Source of the DNA: Streptomyces daqingensis
GTDB taxonomy: Bacteria; Actinomycetota; Actinomycetes; Streptomycetales; Streptomycetaceae
DNA: 64,000 bases
NCBI RefSeq assembly: GCF_014645895.1
Contig: NZ_BMMP01000019.1
Span: 1-64,000, forward strand
Reading direction: 5' to 3'
The notes beneath the pieces are model-generated. The model was not told the DNA's origin, did no database searches, and saw only the letters and a list, made by a program, of their open reading frames with translations. Position numbers and translations under genes: made by a program. This document shows, in pieces, positions 1-8,276 of the stretch; the stretch's first letter is position 1; each line of letters begins with the position of its first letter.

Positions 1-71
1 GGAAGCTAAGCCTTACAGCGCCGATGGTACTGCATGCGGGAGCGTGTGGGAGAGTAGGACACCGCCGAACT
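1..71 (+). rRNA. rrf: 5S ribosomal RNA, 3' part (partial)
   Basis: The first 70 or so bases match the 3' part of actinobacterial 5S rRNA, including the GGAAGCTAAGCC loop region and the closing segment GAGAGTAGGACACCGCCGAAC. The 5' part lies outside the window. A strong terminator follows at once, so this is the last gene of an rrn operon. The exact mature 3' end (about 70-72) is inferred from the usual closing helix. Confidence 0.93.
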
Positions 72-78
72 AACATTA

Positions 79-123
79 AAAATAGCCCCGTTGACGGATA
101 ACCCCGCCAACGGGGCTATTTTC
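79..123 (+). terminator. rrn operon intrinsic terminator
   Basis: A perfect 15-bp inverted repeat (79-93 with 108-122) flanks a 14-nt loop. The core is ATAGCCCCGTTG and its complement, and the 3' arm ends in a run of Ts. It lies directly after the 5S rRNA and upstream of the HAD gene, as expected for termination of rRNA transcription. Confidence 0.9.
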
Positions 124-145
124 ATGCCCGCGTACAGTTGCCGGC

Positions 146-799
146 ATGGGCAGGTACGACATGGTCGTCTTCGACAACGACGGTGTGCTGGTGGACAGCG
201 AGCCGATCTCCAATCGAGTTCTCGCGGCCTGTCTGACGGAATCGGGACACCCCACCACGTACGAGGACTCGATCCGCGACTACATGGGTGCCGCTCTGCA
301 TCGCGTGCACGACGTCGTGTTGGAGCGGTCCGGTAAGCGCCTCCCCGACGACTTCGACGACACCTTCCACGCCCGTGTCTTCGCCGCCTTCCAGCGGGAG
401 CTGCTGCCGGTGCCGGGCGTCCCTGAGTTGCTGGCGAAGCTGGACGCGGAGGGACAGCCGTTCTGCGTCGCGTCGTCGGGGAGTCACGAGCGGATCCGCG
501 TCACGCTGAGGAAGACCGGCCTGTACGAACACTTCGGTGAGCAGCGCATTTTCAGCTCGCAGGACGTGGGACGGGGAAAGCCCGCTCCGGACCTCTTCCT
601 TCACGCCGCCGATGTGATGGGCGTACCCCCCGAGCGGTGTGCCGTGGTCGAGGACAGCCCGCTGGGGGTGCGTGCTGCCCTCGCCGCCGGTATGGATGTC
701 TACGCCTTTGCCGCGATGACTCCCCGCGATCGGCTCACCGCTGCCGGTGCGGGTGTGATCTTCGAGGACATGGGCGAGTTGACCCCGCTGCTGGCGTAG
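146..799 (+). CDS. HAD family hydrolase (subfamily IA, beta-phosphoglucomutase-like)
   Basis: This 217-residue protein carries the haloacid dehalogenase fold. Motif I, FDNDGVLVDSE, is near residue 9, with the catalytic aspartate pair. Motif II is the S/T of VASSGS, motif III is the lysine of GRGKPAPD, and motif IV is VVEDSPLGV. The helical cap between residues 20 and 85 is typical of phosphoglycolate phosphatase and beta-phosphoglucomutase relatives, so it should hydrolyse or transfer phosphate on a small sugar or organic acid in the cytosol. The substrate cannot be read from sequence. The ATG at 146 begins right before motif I, and no longer start fits because the rrn terminator is just upstream. 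Confidence 0.87.
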   Translation: MGRYDMVVFDNDGVLVDSEPISNRVLAACLTESGHPTTYEDSIRDYMGAALHRVHDVVLERSGKRLPDDFDDTFHARVFAAFQRELLPVPGVPELLAKLDAEGQPFCVASSGSHERIRVTLRKTGLYEHFGEQRIFSSQDVGRGKPAPDLFLHAADVMGVPPERCAVVEDSPLGVRAALAAGMDVYAFAAMTPRDRLTAAGAGVIFEDMGELTPLLA

Positions 800-846
800 A
801 GCCGGGCAGCTTCGGTGCCTGCCGCGGCCCCCGGTACGGTGGCGGG

Positions 847-2028
847 ATGAGCGGTGGCGCGCAGTTGATGTGGGACGAGGCAGTCACGGGGTACGACTTC
901 GGTCGCGGGCACCCGATGGATCCGATTCGTCTCGCCTTGACGATGCGGCTCGTCGAGGCGTTCGGGCTCGACGACTTGAAGGACCTGAAGGTCGTCGCGG
1001 CCAAGCCGGCGGGCGATTCGACCTTGCGGCTCGTACACCGTCAGGACTACATCGACGCGGTGCGCAGGCTGTCGGCCGACCCCTCGGCTGCGGACGGCGA
1101 GTACGGGCTGGGCACGCCGGACGATCCCGCGTTCGCCGGTATGCACGAGGCGTCCGCGCTCATCGCGGGACAGTCCGTGGCTGCTGCCGAAGCGGTCTGG
1201 CGCGGCGAGGTGAAGCACGGCGTGAACTTCGCCGGCGGACTGCACCACGCGATGCACGCCTCTGCCGCGGGGTTCTGCATCTACAACGACGCCGCGCTCG
1301 CCATCGCACGTCTGCTGGAACAGGGCGCCGAGCGCGTGGCGTACGTCGACATCGACGTCCACCACGGTGACGGCGTCCAGGACGCGTTCTGGAACGACCC
1401 CCGTGTGCTGACGATCTCGCTGCACGAGCACCCCCGGCTGCTCTTCCCCGGGACGGGCTGGCCCGAGGAGAGCGGCGGCCCCGAGGCCGAGGGCGGCGCG
1501 GTGAACCTCGCCCTCCCCGGCGGGACGGGCGACGAGGGCTGGCTGCGTGCCCTGCACTCCGTGGTCCCCCAGCTCCTCGCGGAGTTCCGGCCTCAGGTGC
1601 TCGTGACCCAGCACGGCGCGGACACGCACTTCGAGGACCCTCTCGCGCATCTCGCCGTCAGCGTGGACGCCCAGCGCATCGCAGCGGAGTCGCTTCACGG
1701 CTGGGCCCACGAGTTCTCGGACGGGCGGTGGCTCGCCCTGGGTGGCGGCGGCTACGCGGTGGTCGACGTCGTACCGCGGACGTGGACGCACCTGGTCGCG
1801 ATCGCCGCGGGCGCCTCGTTGCCGCCGGAGACCGAAGTGCCCGATGAGTGGCGGCAGTTGGTGTACGCGAAGACGGGAAGCCCGGACTCTCCCCGCAGGA
1901 TGACCGACGGACGCGAGATCGCCGTACGCAAGTGGGAGGAGACGGGGTACGACCCCGCCGACCCGCTCGACCAGGCGGTCCGCGCCACACGTAACGCCGC
2001 TTTCCCCGCGCGCGGGATGATGCCCTGA
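847..2028 (+). CDS. acetoin utilization protein AcuC-like (class I HDAC-fold deacetylase)
   Basis: A 393-residue arginase/histone-deacetylase fold protein. The catalytic pair lies in GGLHHAM. The zinc-site segment YVDIDVHHGDG and the later QHGADTHFEDPLAHL loop supply the Asp-His-Asp metal ligands expected of class I HDAC-like enzymes, and GGGGY near the end is the usual tail motif. Family members remove acetyl groups from lysines; in Bacillus AcuC acts on acetyl-CoA synthetase. The partner here is unknown. The reading frame is open further upstream, but the ATG at 847 (MSGGAQLMWDEAV) matches the family N-terminus and follows the HAD gene by 47 nt, so both may share a transcript. Confidence 0.88.
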   Translation: MSGGAQLMWDEAVTGYDFGRGHPMDPIRLALTMRLVEAFGLDDLKDLKVVAAKPAGDSTLRLVHRQDYIDAVRRLSADPSAADGEYGLGTPDDPAFAGMHEASALIAGQSVAAAEAVWRGEVKHGVNFAGGLHHAMHASAAGFCIYNDAALAIARLLEQGAERVAYVDIDVHHGDGVQDAFWNDPRVLTISLHEHPRLLFPGTGWPEESGGPEAEGGAVNLALPGGTGDEGWLRALHSVVPQLLAEFRPQVLVTQHGADTHFEDPLAHLAVSVDAQRIAAESLHGWAHEFSDGRWLALGGGGYAVVDVVPRTWTHLVAIAAGASLPPETEVPDEWRQLVYAKTGSPDSPRRMTDGREIAVRKWEETGYDPADPLDQAVRATRNAAFPARGMMP

Positions 2029-2746
2029 CCGGTCCGGGTCGGAGGGACGCCTGACGGGGGAGACCGGTCGGGTGCGTCCAACAGGCCTCGCGTGTCCGGC
2101 AGTCGGCTCCCCCTCGTGAGGGACAGAGGCCCGTGCGGCCGGGGTGATCCGGAGGTCCGGAGCCAGTGCACCCGAGCCGACTCCTGGATCTCTACGCCTC
2201 ATTCGTCCCAGGGTCCTCGTCGGTGTCGTGCACTTCCCTCACATCAGCGCAGTGGAGACGTGTCGACATAACGACCCGGTTCGGCGTACGCCATCTCATC
2301 CCCGCGGAGACCCCAGGGGTCGTGTCGACTCCCGGCGCCGGCGCGCGTTCTCCCCGTCGTGCGCCGGTAGTTCACGCCTCTTCATGGGGTCGCTTCGGGA
2401 AGATGCGGAGCAACGTGAGGACGGTGTACCGACCGTCGCCGCGACGGTGCCGGTGTCGCGTCCAACGGGTCTGCGCAGCAGGTCAGTTGGGTAGGCATAG
2501 GCGCAGGGCCTCCTGGACGCGCGGTGCTCCGTCGGCGGCGATGGGCGCGTAGGAGGGCTCGCGGCGGTGCTCGCCCATGACGCTGCGCGGTCTGCCTACT
2601 ACCGTCCGCAGACGCGCTATGTACTCAATCGGGCCCGTCTGTCACAGTAGGAGGCCGATCGCTACTCCTCTTCCCCACTTGCATCACCCGCCCCTAATCT
2701 GGGGAGGAGCGCGCATGCGAGCGGGAGTCGCCGGAAGGGGAAGCCG
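2029..2746. other. 718-bp intergenic region, no supported gene
   Basis: Open frames here lack coding character and recognisable domains. A 31-codon minus-strand frame (2483-2578, MGEHRREPSY...) has a plausible composition but no homology that I recognise and no clear ribosome-binding site. I see no tRNA or strong terminator hairpin. The length suggests a complex control region for the small DNA-binding protein downstream. In S. coelicolor the equivalent gene (bdtA, from memory) is named as a BldD target, but I could not find a convincing BldD box. Confidence 0.5.
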
Positions 2747-2779
2747 GTGACCGACATGTGCGGAAGGTTCAGGTGTGAC

Positions 2780-2989
2780 ATGGCTGCTGGCAAGGGACCT
2801 CTCAACGAGGTCAACTTTCTGACCGTGGCGGAAGTCGCCTCGGTGATGCGAGTGTCCAAGATGACCGTGTACCGGCTGGTGCACAGCGGTCATCTGCCGG
2901 CGATCCGGGTGGGAAGGTCATTCCGGGTCCCAGAGCAGGCCGTCCATGAATACCTCCAGGAGTCGTACGTGGGGGTGGAGACCGCCTGA
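2780..2989 (+). CDS. bdtA: small excisionase-type helix-turn-helix protein (BdtA-like)
   Basis: This 69-residue protein is nearly all one MerR/excisionase-type winged HTH. FLTVAEVASVMRVSKMTVYRLVHSG forms the HTH, and the wing IRVGRSFRVPEQAV follows. It resembles BldC and the S. coelicolor protein called BdtA, which also sits next to the bS22 gene; the symbol is offered on that basis only. The ATG at 2780 (MAAGKGPLNEV) gives the length usual for the family. An in-frame GTG at 2747 has a good ribosome site (GGAAGGGG) and would add 11 residues, so the start is not certain. It is probably a DNA-binding developmental or housekeeping regulator. Confidence 0.82.
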   Translation: MAAGKGPLNEVNFLTVAEVASVMRVSKMTVYRLVHSGHLPAIRVGRSFRVPEQAVHEYLQESYVGVETA

Positions 2990-3141
2990 CGGTCGCCCGC
3001 TGACACCACCCTCGGATTACGAGCTGCCCCCCGCGGCGGGTAGGCTGAACCTCATGTAGGTCGTGTGGGCTCGGACGCCCCGCGCCGAGTGAAGGCAGTT
3101 CCCTCCGCGTCGGCGGGGATGATTTGTGAGCGAGGGTAGTC

Positions 3142-3240
3142 GTGGGCTCTGTTATCAAGAAGCGGCGTAAGCGGATGGCCAAGAAGAAGCACCGCAAGCT
3201 CCTCAAGCGCACGCGTGTTCAGCGTCGCAACAAGAAGTGA
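3142..3240 (+). CDS. small ribosomal subunit protein bS22 (AURKAIP1/COX24-type)
   Basis: A 32-codon gene with a GTG start encodes MGSVIKKRRKRMAKKKHRKL followed by a basic tail ending RRNKK. More than half the residues are Lys or Arg. This is the signature of the actinobacterial mini-protein bS22, which binds 16S rRNA near the decoding region; the family link is from established knowledge. A possible promoter precedes it (TTACGA at 3017, TAGGCT at 3041, 18-nt spacer). An inverted-repeat terminator follows. It is easily missed because of its size. Confidence 0.9.
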   Translation: MGSVIKKRRKRMAKKKHRKLLKRTRVQRRNKK

Positions 3241-3262
3241 GCGAGCGCCGGGTACGTAAGGG

Positions 3263-3314
3263 ACCGCCGTTCTGCCGCCCGCACCGAGTTGTGCGGGACG
3301 GCAGGGCGGCGGTT
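3263..3314 (+). terminator. terminator after bS22 gene
   Basis: A long imperfect inverted repeat pairs ACCGCCGTTCTGCCGCCCGCA (3263-3283) with TGCGGGACGGCAGGGCGGCGGT (3292-3313). It starts 23 nt after the stop codon and is followed by TTTCGT. It should end the short bS22 transcript. Confidence 0.75.
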
Positions 3315-3473
3315 TCGTGTGTGCGGTCCCCCTTCTCCCGCGGTTTCGCCGAGGTAGATGCCGTGCGGACCGGTTTCGGGCGCGGGAGCGAGGACAGGCG
3401 GTAGACGGACGGCGCGGCCGCGTCGTCGAGCCGCGGTACGGACCGGCCGTGTGCGTGCGGCATGGGAGGAATC

Positions 3474-4562
3474 TTGGGCAGGGTCGTGCTCGTCACCGGG
3501 GTCGCCCGCCAGCTCGGCGGCCGCTTCGCCCGGCGGGTCCAGCGCGAGCCCGACGTGGACCGCGTCGTGGGCGTGGACGTGCTGCAGCCCGCGGACGACC
3601 TGGGCGGTGCGCAGTTCGTCCGTGCGGACATCCGGCAGCCGGAGATCGGCAGGGTGCTGGCGGAGTACGGTGTCGACACCGTCGTGCACATGGACATCCA
3701 CGGCAGCCCCCTCGCCGTGCCGGGGAGCGGCAACCGCAGCTCGGTGAAGGAAACCAACGTCATAGGGACGATGCAGCTGCTCGGCGCCTGCCAGAAGGCG
3801 CCCTCGGTGCGGCGGCTCGTCGTGAAGTCGACGACCAGCGTGTACGGCGGGGCGCCACGGGACCCGGCGCTCTTCGACGAGTCCACTCCCGCCAAGTCCC
3901 TGCCCAGCGGCGGCTTCTCGAAGGACGCCATGGAGGTCGAGGGATACGTACGGGGGTTCGCCCGGCGCCGCCCCGACGTGTCGGTGACCGTGCTGCGGTT
4001 CGCGCACGTGCTCGGCCCGTCGGCCGACTCTCCCCTCGCTGCCTACTTCGCGCTGCCGGTACTGCCGACGGTGCTGGGTTACGACCCCCGTCTGCAGTTC
4101 GTGCACGAGGAGGACGCCGTCGAGGTGCTGCGGCTCGCGGCCCGCGAACCGCGGCGGGGCACCCTCAACGCGGGGACCTTCAACATCGCCGGGGACGGCA
4201 CTCTGCTGCTCTCCCAGTGCGCGCGGCGGCTCGGCCGGCCGACGGTGCCGCTGCTGCTCCCCGCGATCCGCTGGGGCAGGTCGCTGCTGCAGACGGTCGG
4301 GGCGACCGACTTCTCGCCGGAGCAGGTGCGGCTGCTGACCCATGGGCGGGTCGTACGTACGGTGCAGATGCGCGAAGTGCTCGGCTTCGCACCGCGGTAC
4401 ACGACGGCGGAGACGCTGGAGGCCTTCAGCCGCAGCAAGGGCCCCGGCCTGCTGCCGCCCGAGACTCTCGCGCGTACGGTCGACAGGCTGGCGGGGCTGG
4501 TCCGTCCCGGGCCCGCGGGGGACGGGGAGCGAGAAGGCGAGGAGGCCGGAAGGCATGGGTGA
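3474..4562 (+). CDS. NAD-dependent epimerase/dehydratase family protein
   Basis: An extended short-chain dehydrogenase of 362 residues. The Rossmann dinucleotide motif VTGVARQLGG is at the N-terminus, an acidic Asp follows beta-strand 2 (VVGVDVLQ), and VVKSTTSVYG carries the Ser/Tyr catalytic region, although the canonical YxxxK is not obvious (FSKDAMEVEGYV stands in its place). Conserved Streptomyces relatives act as predicted UDP-sugar-type epimerases; the substrate is unknown. I chose TTG 3474 because GGGAGGA lies 5 nt before it; ATG 3462 in the same frame overlaps that ribosome site. The stop overlaps the acyltransferase start by 8 nt, so the two are translationally coupled and probably share an envelope-related role. 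Confidence 0.8.
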   Translation: MGRVVLVTGVARQLGGRFARRVQREPDVDRVVGVDVLQPADDLGGAQFVRADIRQPEIGRVLAEYGVDTVVHMDIHGSPLAVPGSGNRSSVKETNVIGTMQLLGACQKAPSVRRLVVKSTTSVYGGAPRDPALFDESTPAKSLPSGGFSKDAMEVEGYVRGFARRRPDVSVTVLRFAHVLGPSADSPLAAYFALPVLPTVLGYDPRLQFVHEEDAVEVLRLAAREPRRGTLNAGTFNIAGDGTLLLSQCARRLGRPTVPLLLPAIRWGRSLLQTVGATDFSPEQVRLLTHGRVVRTVQMREVLGFAPRYTTAETLEAFSRSKGPGLLPPETLARTVDRLAGLVRPGPAGDGEREGEEAGRHG

Positions 4563-5631
4563 GGCGAAGGTCATCCCGTTCGGCTCGCCGGACGACGGCT
4601 CCGGATCCGGCCGCCGCGGCAACAGGCAGGGCGGGCACGGGAATCCGGGCGGCAACGGCGCGTCCGCTTCAGGCGCCGGCGGGCACGCGCCCGGGCAGGC
4701 GGCGGCCGCCTCCGGTGCGGACGCCTCCGGCGCGGACGATCCCGGTACGGATGGCCCGGGTGAGCAGGCCGGGGTCCCGGGGCAGGGCGGCGGGAGCTGG
4801 GAGCAGAAGGTGGCCCAGGGCCTCGCGTTCCTGCGCCGGCGGGTGACGGGGGAGTACGAGGTCGACGACTTCGGGTACGACCCGGAGCTCACCGACCAGG
4901 TGCTGATGTCGCTGCTGCGCCCGCTGTACGAGAAGTACTTCCGCGTCGAGATGCGGGGAGTGGAGAACATCCCGGACGACGGTTCGGCCCTGGTCGTCTC
5001 GAACCACTCCGGCACCCTGCCCATGGACGGGCTGATGCTGCAGGTCGCCGTCCACGACAACCACCCAGCGCAGCGCCATCTGCGCCTGCTGGCCGCGGAC
5101 TTGGTGTTCATGCTGCCGGTGGTCAACTCCATCGCCCGCAAGGCCGGACACACTCTGGCGTGCGCGGAGGACGCGGAGGCGCTGCTGGGCAGGGGCGAGG
5201 TCGTCGGGGTCATGCCCGAGGGCTTCAAGGGCCTTGGCAAGCCCTTCTCGGACCGCTACAAGCTGCAGCGGTTCGGGCGGGGAGGGTTCGTCTCGACCGC
5301 GCTGCGGGCGGGGGCGCCCATCGTGCCGTGCTCCATCGTCGGGGCTGAGGAGATCTACCCGATGGTGGGCAATTCCCGTACGCTCGCTCGCCTCTTGGGC
5401 TTCCCGTACTTCCCCGTCACGCCGACCTTCCCCTGGCTGGGGCCGCTGGGCGCCGTTCCGTTGCCGACGAAGTGGACGATCCAGTTCGGTGAGCCGATCG
5501 AGACGGACGGATATCCGGCGGGGTCGGCCGACGACCCGATGCTGATGTTCAACCTCACGGACCAAATCCGGGAGACGATCCAGCACACGCTCTACAAGCT
5601 CCTGGTGCAGCGCAGGTCCGTCTTCTTCTAG
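4555..5631 (+). CDS. lysophospholipid acyltransferase family protein (PlsC-type)
   Basis: The 358-residue product has a disordered Gly/Ala/Asp-rich stretch (about 15-85) followed by a PlsC acyltransferase domain. The HX4D motif is visible as SNHSGTLPMDG and the substrate-binding motif as MPEGFKGLGK. Such enzymes move an acyl chain from acyl-ACP or acyl-CoA onto a glycerol-phosphate-like acceptor at the membrane. The ATG at 4555 follows GGAGG and overlaps the stop of the epimerase gene, so the two are likely one operon. A bidirectional hairpin lies 110 nt downstream. The acceptor lipid cannot be named. Confidence 0.86.
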   Translation: MGEAKVIPFGSPDDGSGSGRRGNRQGGHGNPGGNGASASGAGGHAPGQAAAASGADASGADDPGTDGPGEQAGVPGQGGGSWEQKVAQGLAFLRRRVTGEYEVDDFGYDPELTDQVLMSLLRPLYEKYFRVEMRGVENIPDDGSALVVSNHSGTLPMDGLMLQVAVHDNHPAQRHLRLLAADLVFMLPVVNSIARKAGHTLACAEDAEALLGRGEVVGVMPEGFKGLGKPFSDRYKLQRFGRGGFVSTALRAGAPIVPCSIVGAEEIYPMVGNSRTLARLLGFPYFPVTPTFPWLGPLGAVPLPTKWTIQFGEPIETDGYPAGSADDPMLMFNLTDQIRETIQHTLYKLLVQRRSVFF

Positions 5632-5741
5632 GTCTGGAACTGACGGACGGGCCCCGTCCACGCCGTGGGCGGTGCTCGCGGGCACGGTACGGGGCAGCGA
5701 GCGGCCGAGAGAGCGGGGTGAGACAGAGTGAGGCAGAGCGA

Positions 5742-5790
5742 AGGCCCCTCCCGTACCCGGCGCGTACGTCCGGGCATACGGGAGGGGCCT
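5742..5790. terminator. bidirectional terminator between convergent genes
   Basis: A perfect 14-bp inverted repeat pairs AGGCCCCTCCCGTA (5742-5755) with TACGGGAGGGGCCT (5777-5790). It sits between the stop codons of the acyltransferase (plus) and rsbN (minus) and can serve both. Confidence 0.85.
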
Positions 5791-5803
5791 CCGCTTCGCG
5801 AGT

Positions 5804-7108
5804 TCAGTCGTCCGCCGACAGGTTCCGCAGGTCGGGGAGGACGTCCGGGACGATGGGCGGAAGGGTCACCTCCGAGCCCGGGAACGGGCGCCCGTCCTCG
5901 CCGGAGCCCGGACGGTGGGGATCGCCCTGCTGGTTCTCCTCCGGGTCCAGGAGGCCGCCGCCGCCGATGAGCCCGCCCGTGTGCGGCGTCGAACCGGACG
6001 GTGAGGGGGAGTCGCTCTCCGTGCCGTCCCGCTCGCCGTCGTTGTCGGAGCCGGAAGAGGAGCGCGGCTCGGGCGACTCGCCCTTTTCCTCACGGTCCGA
6101 ACCGCCCTTCCGGGGGGTGCGCGGGGCGTCGAGCGCGGGGTCGGTGAGGAGCCCGCGGATCGGCTCGATGTCGTCGTCCATGGCAGCGAGGACGGAGTTG
6201 ACCTCGTCACGCACGTCCGAGAGCTGAGGCGGCAGCCGGTCCTTCATGCGGGCCCAGCTCGCCCCGTGGTCGGCGCGGAAGGAGGAGAGCGAGCGCATCG
6301 GCTCGATGCTGCCGTCCCGGGCGTACGCGGCGTTGAGCGCCCTGTGGCCGTCGGCCGCCTCGTTGCGCATGCCCGACAGGGCGCGGCGCACTTCGGCGAG
6401 CGACTCGTAGTCCAACTCGGCGCCGCCCCTTGCCCGTTCCATGAGCCGGCGGGCCTCCTGCATACGCGTCGAGGCATGGGCGAGGTGGACGTCGCCTCGT
6501 TCCGCCTCGTCGTCGGCCATGTCCAGGCGGAGGTCCTCCATGCCGCGCTTGAAGCCGTACAGCGAGTCGCCCGGAAGGGCGTCGCTGCTCGCGGCGGCGA
6601 CGCCGCCCAGAGCGGAGGCCGCCACACCGACACCGAGCCCGCTCGCCGCGAGTCCCTTGGTCAGCCGGGAGCGCGGACGGAGCCTGCCCACGGGGCCGGG
6701 AGCGCGGTGCGCCCCCTTCCTGCCGCGGCCGTCGCGCTGCTCGGGGACCTGGCGGGCGCGTGCCTCCGGTGAGGCGAACTCGGCCTCCATGGCGGCCATC
6801 AACTGCGCCCGCTGGACGGTCTTCACCTCCGGGTCCAGCGCCGGCCGCGGCAACTCCGCGAGCTGCCCGGCGACCTGCAGGAGGTCGGTGTGCCCGGGAT
6901 CGCCCGCGCTTTCGCACGGGGTGCCGGTTTCACCTCCGCCGTTCTCGCTCCCGCCCGTCCGGGGCGGAGGTTCAGGGGCGGGCCGAAAGACACGTGCGCC
7001 CCCGTCTTCCGCCGTTCGGTCGGCCGCCGCCGCCTCTTCGAGCTCCTGCTCGTCCAGGGCATCGGCGAAGGCGGTTGCCCGCCTGCTCGTTGCTACGGAA
7101 CCGATCAC
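5804..7108 (-). CDS. rsbN: anti-sigma factor RsbN (membrane, DUF5667 extracellular domain)
   Basis: This 434-residue membrane protein lies immediately downstream of bldN, the position of rsbN in Streptomyces. The N-terminal ~130 residues would be cytoplasmic and bind the sigma factor. One membrane segment follows (GLAASGLGVGVAASALGGVA), then a DUF5667 domain (from DALPGDSLYGFKRGMEDLRL) and a long acidic Ser/Gly-rich tail outside. RsbN is established as the specific inhibitor of sigma-BldN, which drives chaplin, rodlin and bldM transcription in aerial hyphae. I chose GTG 7108 because GAGAGGAGG lies 6 nt upstream; a GTG at 7117 overlaps that site. A BldN-type promoter precedes the gene, which gives negative feedback. 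Confidence 0.9.
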   Translation of the reverse strand: MIGSVATSRRATAFADALDEQELEEAAAADRTAEDGGARVFRPAPEPPPRTGGSENGGGETGTPCESAGDPGHTDLLQVAGQLAELPRPALDPEVKTVQRAQLMAAMEAEFASPEARARQVPEQRDGRGRKGAHRAPGPVGRLRPRSRLTKGLAASGLGVGVAASALGGVAAASSDALPGDSLYGFKRGMEDLRLDMADDEAERGDVHLAHASTRMQEARRLMERARGGAELDYESLAEVRRALSGMRNEAADGHRALNAAYARDGSIEPMRSLSSFRADHGASWARMKDRLPPQLSDVRDEVNSVLAAMDDDIEPIRGLLTDPALDAPRTPRKGGSDREEKGESPEPRSSSGSDNDGERDGTESDSPSPSGSTPHTGGLIGGGGLLDPEENQQGDPHRPGSGEDGRPFPGSEVTLPPIVPDVLPDLRNLSADD

Positions 7109-7241
7109 GGGCGGCACCTCCTCTCGTCAGCACGGTCCACTCCCCGGCACGGTCGGAAGGTCTTCGGCAAAACCGCTCGTCTTCACTCGGAAGGGTGAGT
7201 GACTACTTGCGCGCCACGGTTGCGGGGAGTCTGCAACTCCC

Positions 7242-7270
7242 ACAACGAGCCGCAAGCCAGTCGGGTTACG
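7242..7270 (-). promoter_or_regulatory. sigma-BldN-type promoter of rsbN
   Basis: Read on the minus strand, CGTAAC (7270-7265) and CGTTGT (7247-7242) are separated by 17 nt. These match the -35 and -10 elements known for BldN-dependent promoters as I recall them from the literature. They lie about 135 nt upstream of the rsbN start. Transcription of the anti-sigma gene would then depend on the sigma factor it restrains. Confidence 0.72.
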
Positions 7271-7319
7271 GACTCACGATGATGTGACCGCACGCGTCCC
7301 AGGAGTGACTGAACGTCAC

Positions 7320-7360
7320 TGAACTGCCGCTGCCGGCAAGGCCGTTGCAGCGGCAGTTCA
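7320..7360 (-). terminator. hairpin between bldN and rsbN
   Basis: A perfect 14-bp inverted repeat pairs TGAACTGCCGCTGC (7320-7333) with GCAGCGGCAGTTCA (7347-7360), with a 13-nt loop. It lies 50 nt after the bldN stop and before the rsbN promoter. No U tract follows. It probably ends or attenuates the bldN transcript so that rsbN relies on its own promoter. Confidence 0.75.
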
Positions 7361-7409
7361 GAGTTCGTGCCCGGGGTCGGTCAGCGTTCCCGCGAGAGGC
7401 GGTGCCGGG

Positions 7410-8276
7410 TCAGCGGGCGTCCTGCGGGAGCAGGCGCGCGAGGGTGCGGACAGCCCTGTACTGCAGGGTCTTGATGGCTCCCTCGTTCTTGCCCATGGCG
7501 CGTGCCGTCTCGGCGACGGAGAGGCCCTGCAGGAACCGGAGCGTCACGCACTCCTGCTGCTGCGGGTTGAGCCGGCGTACGGCCTCCAGCAGCGCGGCGT
7601 TGGAGAGCGACTCCAGGACGGAGTCCTCGGGGCTCCGCTCGACCTCGTTGGCGTCGAGCATCTCCCCGGTGGTCACCTCCAGCCGGAACCGGCTGGACTT
7701 GAAGTGGTCGGCGACGAGGTTGCGCGCGATGGTGACCAGCCACGCGCCGAAGTCGCGGCCCTGCCAGGTGAAGGTCCCGATCCGCCGCAGCGCCCGCAGG
7801 AACGTCTCGCTCGTGAGGTCCTCGGCTGTCGCCTTGCCGCCGACGCGGTAGTAGATGTAGCGGTACACGGTGTCGCTGTACTGGTCGTAGAGGCGGCCGA
7901 AGGCCTCGGACTCCCCTGACTGCGCGCGCTCCACCAGCTCCATCATCCGGCGGCTGTCGGTGTCGCTCGCTGCCGGACGTGCCCGGCGTGCGGTCGAGGT
8001 GCCCGCGCCCCCGGAGGCTCCGCCGCGGGTGCGTCTGCCGATGTTCCCGGCGGGGGCCGCGGCTGCGGTGGACTGTGCCGCGCTCGCGGGGGCCGCGGCG
8101 GCCGGGGAACGGTTGCCCAGCGCGTGGCGACGGCCGGCGGGGACGGGCGCGGCCATGGCGAAGGCGGGGACGGCGTACGTGTGGGGGACGAGTGTGCGTA
8201 GCCGGCCGACAGCGGCAACGACCGTGCTGCGCAGCGTAGCCAGGCCCGAGGCGTCAACCCCGACGTGTGGGTACAC
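7410..8276 (-). CDS. bldN: developmental ECF sigma factor BldN (AdsA), pro-form
   Basis: The 288-residue protein has ECF sigma regions 2 and 4 in its C-terminal ~180 residues. Region 2 runs through AFGRLYDQYSDTVYRYIYYR and TSETFLRALRRI, and region 4 contains LNPQQQECVTLRFLQGLSVA and GAIKTLQYRAVRTL. In front lies an N-terminal extension of about 100 residues starting MYPHVGVDASGLATLR. That extension is the hallmark of BldN, whose S. coelicolor form is made as a proprotein and trimmed. It directs formation of the hydrophobic sheath and bldM expression. The start is GTG 8276, with GGGAG just upstream. The neighbour rsbN encodes its inhibitor. Confidence 0.94.
   Translation of the reverse strand: MYPHVGVDASGLATLRSTVVAAVGRLRTLVPHTYAVPAFAMAAPVPAGRRHALGNRSPAAAAPASAAQSTAAAAPAGNIGRRTRGGASGGAGTSTARRARPAASDTDSRRMMELVERAQSGESEAFGRLYDQYSDTVYRYIYYRVGGKATAEDLTSETFLRALRRIGTFTWQGRDFGAWLVTIARNLVADHFKSSRFRLEVTTGEMLDANEVERSPEDSVLESLSNAALLEAVRRLNPQQQECVTLRFLQGLSVAETARAMGKNEGAIKTLQYRAVRTLARLLPQDAR

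Noticed and set aside
700..2202. Long minus-strand ORF opposite the AcuC-like gene
   Set aside because: It mirrors the coding strand and has the His/Arg/Val-rich composition of a shadow frame. Similar long frames opposite hemA, mqnL, argS, mqnE and the flippase were rejected for the same reason.
2144..2552. Overlapping plus-strand ORFs of 116 and 128 codons
   Set aside because: Arg/Ser-rich composition typical of wrong-frame reading in G/C-rich DNA, with no domain or start signal.
2483..2578. 31-codon minus-strand ORF (MGEHRREPSY...) in the gap before the BdtA-like gene
   Set aside because: No ribosome-binding site, no recognised family and very short; kept only as a note in the intergenic entry.
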